A stretch of DNA of 64,000 bases from Echinometra lucunter (Eukaryota; Echinodermata; Echinoidea; Camarodonta; Echinometridae). A model generated the notes under the pieces. That model had not been told where the DNA came from and ran no database searches. It was given only the letters and a program-made list of their open reading frames with translations. The translations under genes were made by a program, and so were the position numbers. How positions within the stretch are numbered: the stretch's first letter is position 1; every line of letters starts with the position of its first letter. Positions 55,830 through 64,000 of this stretch are shown here, one piece after another. The stretch lies in contig CM057171.1 in assembly GCA_029962745.1 (NCBI GenBank), positions 21,994,637 through 22,058,636 of the forward strand, written 5' to 3'.

Positions 55830-57060
55830 TATGTGGTCTGTCTACATCTGATTGAAAATTAGTGTCACCGTCCTTGTAGAAAATATTGTCGGCTGTAAAA
55901 TACTCGAAGCTCCACAGAAATGGAGCAAAAATAATTACTAAATTACTAAAATTACTAACCTAAAAGACTGGATTGCAGAATCAAGATTTGAGAAAAAAAT
56001 CATGCCCTATTTTAAACAAAAAAACAAATGAGTAATCAGAGCGGTCTTCACAACTGCAAAATAATAAGTAAGGATAACGGAAATATATCGGAATTATCCT
56101 TGAAAGTGTGTTAAATAGAATTTAGGGATATATGAACGTGTTGCAAAGTCTCAAAAAGGTATTTTCCTTCTTACGTTCACCCTTAGTTAGTGCCCCCGTG
56201 CCGCTTTTCGCTGATACCCCCCTCCCCCACATTCACTTTGAAAGACGCTCCGCCGCACCAGGACAAGTAGCTCAGAGAATTGAATTCAGCAGGGTTGATT
56301 GCACAGAATCTTTGGAATAGACACTCTGCTGCAAACGATGACAGATTACGTAAATGAAATTCATTTAAATGAGGCCATCTCACTTATTGTTGTCGATTTT
56401 ATCCAGGATATTGATATGTTGTAGCTGAGACATCTTTTAACAAAGAACTGGATTTTTTTAAAACTTTAACAGCGGCATCATTTGCAATAAGAAAACAAGT
56501 CATTTTTTTTTCACATTTACGTGTATTCTTTATATAGAACGTGATTTTTTTTCAAATCTTGATTCTGCAATCCAGTCTCTTTTTTAGTAATGCCTCCATT
56601 ATTTTGCTCGATTTCTGTCGAGCTTCGAGTATGTTACAGCCGTCAAAATTTTCGACAAGGAAGGTGACACTATTTTCAATCAGATGTTGACAGACCACAT
56701 AATTATTCCCCAGCGACGAATTTCTTGTCTTATTCGTCTTCTTCTTTATATCAATGCCTACAAAATCAGAGGGCACATGGATTTTGCTTCACAATAAACT
56801 ATAGTTGCAATATCATTGTAAATATCTTGCAGAAAATTGTTGTTCGATTTGTGAGCGAAGGAAGGGAGCAAAAATCTCACCCCCCCCCCCCCCCAAGACA
56901 ACGGTAATTGCATTATTTACATTGATTTGATGATAAAGATATCGTAAATCTATTTCAGGGCTCTTTCCTATATCATTCATCCATTAACCCGGCGATTTTC
57001 CTTATTGACCCAACTATAGTTTTCAACGCATTTTTGAGGTCTCACCACGACCGATATCAT

Positions 57061-57103
<43 letters not shown>

Positions 57104-59360
57104 GATCAAATCGAAAACCGTTTTAGATTTAAGCACAATCTCGACATGGATAGAACATTAGATAAGACTTTATGGTTACAAACATTTGATGAGCCTTGCC
57201 TGAGCTATGATATATCATTGCGAGCGATTTTTGGATAAAACAGAAAGAAAAATATCCCCATTGCTTCAATTTAGGGGGCCCTTCGTTATCATGAAAGTTA
57301 GATTCCGTTGTGCCTTTAGCTCTTGCCTCTTCCTCCAACGACGTTCAAATAACACGGGAAGCTATTATTACATAAAGCTTCTCTTAAACACTTTGAATTA
57401 AGTCACCCGCCATTAGTGAAAAGGAATAATCAAAAGGGGGGGGGGGGATGCCACAAGAGCGAGAAGAGGTGCTAATCAGAAAGTAAAAAAGGACAGGTAT
57501 CAGATTTGAAGGGGGCATTTACTGGAAAGAGAATTGCAACCAAAGGGGTACTGAAAAGAGACACTTAACAGATTCAAGGGGGAACTTATCATAAGGAAAA
57601 AAGGACACTTATTAGAAAGCAGTGGGTGTGTATCAAATTTACAAAGGGGCACCTGTCGGGATGGAAAAGGGGCACATCAGGAAACAAAAGGGGCAATCGT
57701 GGCACTCATAGCACGTTAACAGGAGAAACGTGACATACTAAAAGGAAAGGAGGCATTAATCAGAAGTAAATAGGGGCATGTATCAGATTTCAAATGGGGG
57801 ACTTGCAAAATTGCAATATTATTTCCGAAAATAGGCAATCAAGAGGGGCACTTATCACATTTCAGTGGGGGATATTCAGAGCGTTATGAAAAAAGGAAAG
57901 GGTCACTAATCTAATTTTCAAAGGGGGGGGGGGGGGGCGGCCAGTTGTAGAATTCAAGAAAGGTGACCTATCTGACGAGAAAATGGTGACTTACTACAAT
58001 GTGAAAAGGGACGCTTATTGATAAAAATAAAGTGGCCCCTTGTAAGAAGAAAAAGGGTGCAATGAACAGGGTTTTAATTGGGCATTTTTTTGTGTTAAAA
58101 TGGGCACTTAGGGTGCTTGAAAACTGGGGGGAGGGCACTGTGCCTCTATGCCCCTGCTCCCGCCCGCCCTGTACTTATTTATATGAATTAATTAATATAT
58201 TATTTTTTTGGTTGCTTGCCTTATTTCACTTTAAATAATCTCCCCATTCATATACGGACTGTTGAGTATGCTAAAGGAAGAGTGTTGAGATATAGTCCGG
58301 CAGCCAAACCCGGATTTTAGGCCTAAGGTTGCATTTGAATATTATAGTTTTTTTTTTAATTGATATCGACTGTTCAGACCTTCTATTTTAACAGTCCACA
58401 TGCTGGAGCTCTGTCAGCATTGAGCAATTTGAGATATACGCAAAAATCCAAAATGGCCGCTGGCGGCAATCTTGGATTTTGAGTTTACCTGCTGCAAAAT
58501 CCCTAGAATGTTCAAAACAGGGAATTAATGGTTTTTCGGGATGGAGAATCCAAATCTGAGGTTGTTTGAGGAAATGACTATGTTTTGATATCTTGATATA
58601 AATGGCAGCTAATTTTCAAGATGGCGCCCAGCAGTCTATTTGTACATGTACATATATGCAATACTGCATTGAAATCAAGTAGATTGAATATGATTGATTT
58701 CTTTCTACAAGGATGATATTAAGAAACAAAAAAAACAAGTGTAAATGTGACGGGGGAGGGAGGGGATAGATTCTCCTTCCCAAGCACCACACACCCACAC
58801 CCCCCCCCCCCCACACACACTTTACACTATGGAGGAATAGCATTTGATGTTCACCTTTTTGTATGACAAAAACTATAGTGTTACTCACGTCTCTTTACTC
58901 AGGAATTTGAGCCTCAGAAATAGTTATGAAATCATTTATTAAGCATTCAGTTACTGCAATACTATATTACAGAAGAAACATACCTCTAAATGATATTTCT
59001 GATGTTTTCAAGGCCCAAAACATCATTTTCCGGACTAATTTGAGTATCTCCTATTATATCTACGGTATCATTTCTATCGTGGACTGAAAATTCTACAAAT
59101 ATCGGCTGAGCCGAATATCTAGTACTTTTCAAGAGACCAATTCCTGAAATCGTTGTGTTAGCACCACTTTAATTGTTGGCTAAAGTTAATTAATCCATAT
59201 TTCAGCCATCATAAGAGACAGGTCACATGTTCAAATGATTGTTTTCATATTAGATAATAAACATGCATTTTAAGTGCATACCTGTTTACCCAGTAGCACA
59301 CTTTTTATATTTCATGATATTTTCGAAGTCCAATGATAATTTCCTTACAATATAGATACC

Positions 59361-59765
59361 ATTGGCGTAAATCCCGGGGGGGGGGGGATGGGGGGATATA
59401 TCCCCCCACTTTTTGGAGAGGGGGAGGGGGGAGATGGCGTGTACAAATATCCCCACCCCCCACTTTTAAGAAATAAAATATATTTTAATTAATGCGTTAG
59501 TAAAATCTTGAATATCTGTCATAAACAACCATCATATTTTAGAATTTCTATTTGAAATGCGATGAAACCAAAAAGTGGTTATTTTTGGCTCGCTCGCATC
59601 GCTCGCTCGCAAAATAAATATTAAAATGTGTGTAGGGGGGTCTGTGGGGGGGGTCAGTGAGGGTGTTGTGCTTATACTTAAGTGTGAGATCGACAGAAAA
59701 AAAATCGTCAAAAAAAGTCAATCATCCCCCCCCCCCCACTCCTCAGAGTGGATTTACGCCGGTGA
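59361..59765 (+). mobile_element. Second copy of the 50475 hAT-like miniature element
   Basis: Same termini, same ATAGATAC flanks and same position within the duplicated block as 50475-50878. Counted as the same insertion. Confidence 0.9.
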
Positions 59766-62700
59766 TAGATACTGATGTTCATAGGTTGTGATTTGAGTTC
59801 GGGGGAGGGGGGTGACTGATGCAAAATATCCTCAGCAGGGGAGGAGAAGCGACTGGGAAGGGGTAAGGGAGTAAAAAGTGAAGGATTGATTAAGGAAAGG
59901 AGCACGTACAGAGATCAGAGCGTCACTAAATTTTGTGAATGGAGGGTATAATACCTATATTGCTCACAGGTCTACTGCATTTTAGTCTATTCTACCATTC
60001 ATCCTATTAAGCGAAACAAAAATAGCCTTCAAATGATATCGAAGGGGTACATCCCCATTACTTGAATGAAATGTTGAGGGACCTGTAAGCTTTCTAGTTT
60101 AGTTGACACTTTTTAAAAGTATGAACCACCGCATTTTTATTTTGTGGCTGAGCGAGTATAAATAAATGGTGTTTTTTTTTCATCAAAACACCCTCTACAA
60201 TGCTTTAGGAATAGATATTTGAATGATTTATAACCTTTTCAGTAACTCTTATGCTTATGGTCTTATGTTTACAGTCAAACCCCCTGTTTTGGTATATACG
60301 ATAGTGAGCAAGGAAAATACACTCTTTTGATGATACAGTATTATTCATGGTCAAAAATCACTATGGTCTGAAAGATGTTTTGATGGTATAGTCATCTTCA
60401 CTGCCAACTATGACTCTATTCTAGCACCTTGCTGGTCTCATTTTTGCTGTTATACCCCCCTTTCAAATAATACGAGCGAGCGAAGGTAGATAAAGGAAAA
60501 CACATGCTTATTTTGTTGGATGAGCGAGAGTAATAAATAAATGGGGTTTTTTTTGTCATCAAAACACACTCTACAATGCTTTAGGAATAAGATATTTGAA
60601 TGATTATAACCTTTTCAGTACCTCTTATGCTTATGGTCTTATGTTTACAGTCCAAACCACCCTGTTTTGTATATTACGAGTGAGCAAGGAAAATACACTC
60701 TTTTGATGATACAGTATTATTTCATGGTCAAAATATCACTATGGTCTGAAAGATGTTTTGATGGTATAGTCATCTCACTGCAACTATGACTCTATTCTAG
60801 CACCTTGCTGGTCTATCTTTTGCTGTTCTAAACCATCTTTCAAATAATACGAGCGGAGCGAAGGGAGATAAGGAAAACCCATGCTTGGTGAAAAAAGTAT
60901 TCCCCAACTGGTTCTGTATTTCAATGCTATACGAGGAGTGCAGCGAGTGAAAGAAACTTTACATTCCTTGATAGCCTCAAACTGTTGTATATTCAAATCA
61001 CCTAACTGCCAAATATGACGCTATTTGGCTCATCGCTTGCCATCCAAAAACAATTCTGTTCTATATGAGCAAGCAAACAAGCTACGGACTCATTTTCTTT
61101 CAGATGTAGATTTGCCTCCAAATAATTATTGTGATGATGTACATCTTCCCATTTTTATATTCAAACTTGTGCTGAGGGAATAAGAGTGTATGACTCCTTT
61201 GAAATATCTTCTTTTTTTCAGATTGATAGGTGAGTGTAGCAAGGAAGAGAAGCAAGGGTATTTTAAAAATATACTGTGATAAGAAAGGGTTTTGTATTGT
61301 CACTCCAATCTCATCATTCTAGTTCTCATAATTGGTGAGATAGGAATAGGCCATTGGTCATAGCCCTTTATCTCATGAAAAAAATTCTGTTTAGCTCTTC
61401 TCGATGTTTGACCTCGACTCCTTGCACCTTTATTACTATCATTTTATGACAAGAAGAATAATATAACATTAGATAGACCAATTAGATGCAAATGCAGTTT
61501 CATTTCATAAGGATATTAACATAACCGGCTTTGGTTAAGATACTTAAAATGCAAGGCAGTGAGTAGAAGAATACCATAAAAGAGAGAGAGAGAAACAAGT
61601 TGCCAACCGATCTAACACAACTAGAGATACTTTAAAATGTGAGCTAGCGAAGCGAGCCAGTGCTGGAAAGTTTTTCGTTATCGTTTTCACTTTGAAATTC
61701 TTTTTTTTCCCCATTTGCCGGCTTCCCTTTTATTATTTTTTTTTAATACTCTTAGGGAATTGCATGGGCTATGTCATTTCTGATTGTGAATTATTGGGGG
61801 CAGTGTTAATGCAGACCATCTTCCTACCAACAATATTGGGGGGATATATCCCCATCCCCCTTCCCCAAATCGACACCCATATTGTTGATTAAACTATTTT
61901 TTGTTGGCTACAGTATATTCTGCAATCAAAGCCTCATAAAAGCAGTAGTTTTAAAGAGAGCCATTCCTGAAATAGTGTTTAGCAATGTTGTCTGTGGCCT
62001 ATAGTCGCTCGCCTTATTTTTGCTGGGGTTTATTATGGCATGGCTTCCTTTGATGACAGGTAAAGGTAAATTGTTTGCTTTTTAATGAGTTATCATTTCA
62101 ATTCGTGTATAAAAATGATATATATATATATATCACTTTTATACGCGTAGATTAGAAAAACGAGATCAATAGCACATTTTTAAATGGAAAATGTCGATAT
62201 CTGAATGCTAGTCTATAGTGCATATGGCGGCCATCTTGAAAAATAGCCACCATTTTATATCTAGACATCAAGAAATAGTCATATCCTCAAAATAACCTCA
62301 GATCTGGATTCTCCATCCCGAAAACCCCTTTTTCCAATTTTTGAACATTCTTGGGATGTTTAAAGTAGGTAAACAGAAAATCCAAGATGGCCGCCGGCGG
62401 CCATTTTGGATTTTCGCGTATATCTCAAATTGCTCAATGCTGACAGAGCTCCAGCATGTGGATTGTTGAAATAGAAGGTCTGAACAGTCAATATCAATTT
62501 AAAAAAAAAAACTATAACATTCCAATGCAATCTTACCCCCCATGGCTACCGGACTAATAAGCACGTTTTCATTTTCAGCTTGGTCTTGTTGGTGTTGTTC
62601 GTCAGCCACCAACCATGCGGTTTATATTACCATCTCATTTTTGTAGTCATCACACGATATGTCTATAAGAAAATCGTGCATCTTTGTATCATGGCACGCC

Positions 62701-62912
62701 GTATTTTTATGTAGTTTAATCAAATACAATTTCAAATTATTATTTTAATTGTCACATTAGCTCACTGGTAATATGTGACATTCCCTAGGTATAATCAAAG
62801 AATATGTGAAATGGCGTGTTTGATAAACAAGCACTGTGATATGGGACACAGTAAGTAATAGTGCCAAAGGAAAATAAGTAAATCACATCTATATTTTTTT
62901 CAAACGTCTAAT

Positions 62913-63170
62913 CTGGTTTGTTGTATCCGACGAATGCTACGTATATGCTTGACCATGTTAACATTGAATAAAACATACAGGCCATTTTGGTTTATGTTCG
63001 CAATATCGTAAGCGCAACTCTTTACTGAAGTCAGACTAGCCGAGCTGGTATATATGTAAAACTCTCATTTCTGCTAACTGAATTCAAGCGGTTGATAAAT
63101 GTTTGGCGATTTCGAGTTCACCATTCTGACGGATTCTCTTAATAAAATAATGTGTATAAAATTTTCAATA
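62913..63170 (-). pseudogene. Second copy of SRCR relic 14
   Basis: The same sequence as 54049-54310, including the ATTAGACG donor mutation, with a few single-base differences. It should not be counted as another exon of the array. Confidence 0.6.
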
Positions 63171-64000
63171 TGTTAGGTTAGCTACACCCGTTGTTTTGTT
63201 TCGATTTTCACCCTCTTCTATTCTGATATATACAGGGTGGCCCAGAAAGAACGGAACCCCTGAAATCTTGAATTGCAGCGAGATAAATGACAACCATTGA
63301 TAATTGTTGACTTGGTTCAAAAGAAAATTCTTTTTCCAATAATATGATACCAAGATCACCCATTTTGGCTAACGCGTTCAGATATTAGGGCTCATTTCGT
63401 GAGGCAATGTCATTTTCAAAAATTGCTACTTTTCCGGCCAATTCAAGTTCGATGAAGAGAAAACCTTACACCGACTGCGTTTCGTAGAATAGGCTCATGC
63501 CTATTCATAAACGCGTGTCGATTTTCCTTTCACTCGAAAAGGGCCATTGTTTGAAAAGGGGGGGGGGGGGGGGGGGGGGGGGGAGGGGGCATTCAGTGTT
63601 TCCAATTGTGGATGGGAGGATAGCGGGTTGCTAATAGCCATTGTCATGTTGATGAGTTGGCCGTGAGGGTTGCTGAATGGCCATTGGGAAGTTTGTAATT
63701 TGGATGTTAGTGATAGTGTATTGAGTAGTGATTTTGAGTAGTGTGCTTGTAATAAGGATGTTTATGCCAGGGGTATCTCGGCCTGAAACATAGATTTCAG
63801 AGATATGGATCTTGAGTTGTGGAATACACCGTTGATGATAAACAAAAACACTCCTCGTCTCATCAATCCCATCTCATCAGTAATTTTTATTTTTTTTTTT
63901 TAATCTAAAGAAAAAAAAATATGCCAATGCCGAGAAAATTAATTCTTTCACTCCATAATAGGAAAGAGGACATGAATATCAATTTTCTCCGTTCTGTGTT

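Larger units (their letters stand above)
55830..64000. repeat. Copy 2 of the 8.2-kb duplication, probably an unmerged overlap
   Basis: Repeats 46911-55135 in the same order and orientation up to the window end. It is 54 bases shorter over the shared span. Differences are mostly lost single bases in short homopolymers (for example in the A, T, G and C runs of 56450-56530 and 58540-58740), the error pattern of uncorrected long reads. The copied features are not listed again except for the two below. Confidence 0.93.

Noticed and set aside
55157..55855. A 232-codon plus-strand open frame
   Set aside because: It runs through the 500-N gap and the readable parts are purine-rich low complexity.
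55830..64000. A genuine recent segmental duplication doubling the array
   Set aside because: It starts at the gap edge, preserves every landmark, and differs mainly by homopolymer indels, which fits unmerged overlapping contigs better.

Overview
This is eukaryotic genomic DNA: AT-rich, intron- and transposon-dominated, with very few open frames longer than 100 codons. The best inference is an echinoid (sea urchin) or close relative. The reasons are a long array of scavenger-receptor cysteine-rich (SRCR) exon copies, a gene family known to be greatly expanded in sea urchins; many short hAT-like elements; and tRNA-derived SINEs. No species call is possible from the sequence alone.

The main biological content is on the minus strand. 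At 9966-13719 lie the 3' exons of a membrane-receptor gene. In transcription order they are a sushi/CCP exon (13521-13719, phase 1-1, one frameshift), a transmembrane exon (11634-11861, phase 1-1) and a terminal exon (9966-10163) for a tyrosine-rich cytoplasmic tail. Upstream of them (15.5-54.3 kb) are about 13 diverged copies of one SRCR exon, plus one doubtful copy. All are on the minus strand, most still ending in ACAAACCAG^GTGAGACG. Most carry stops, frameshifts or truncations, so this looks like a serially duplicated and largely decayed exon array. The last base of the SRCR exon phase fits the sushi exon exactly. Three candidate exons of unknown genes are on the plus strand at 602-657, 5294-5459 and 9595-9819.

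The rest is repeats. There are hAT-like elements with visible 8-bp target duplications (5494-8537, 19090-20542, 21989-23013, 50475-50878), long foldback elements, two elements whose terminal repeats recur internally (36471-37022, 37748-38369), LINE reverse-transcriptase fossils, three tRNA-derived SINEs and several tandem arrays.

The right end is probably an assembly artefact. The sequence 46911-55135 recurs at 55830-64000, after a gap of exactly 500 N. The two copies differ mainly by single-base indels. This is expected of two unmerged overlapping contigs or haplotypes, so everything after the gap should not be counted as independent.
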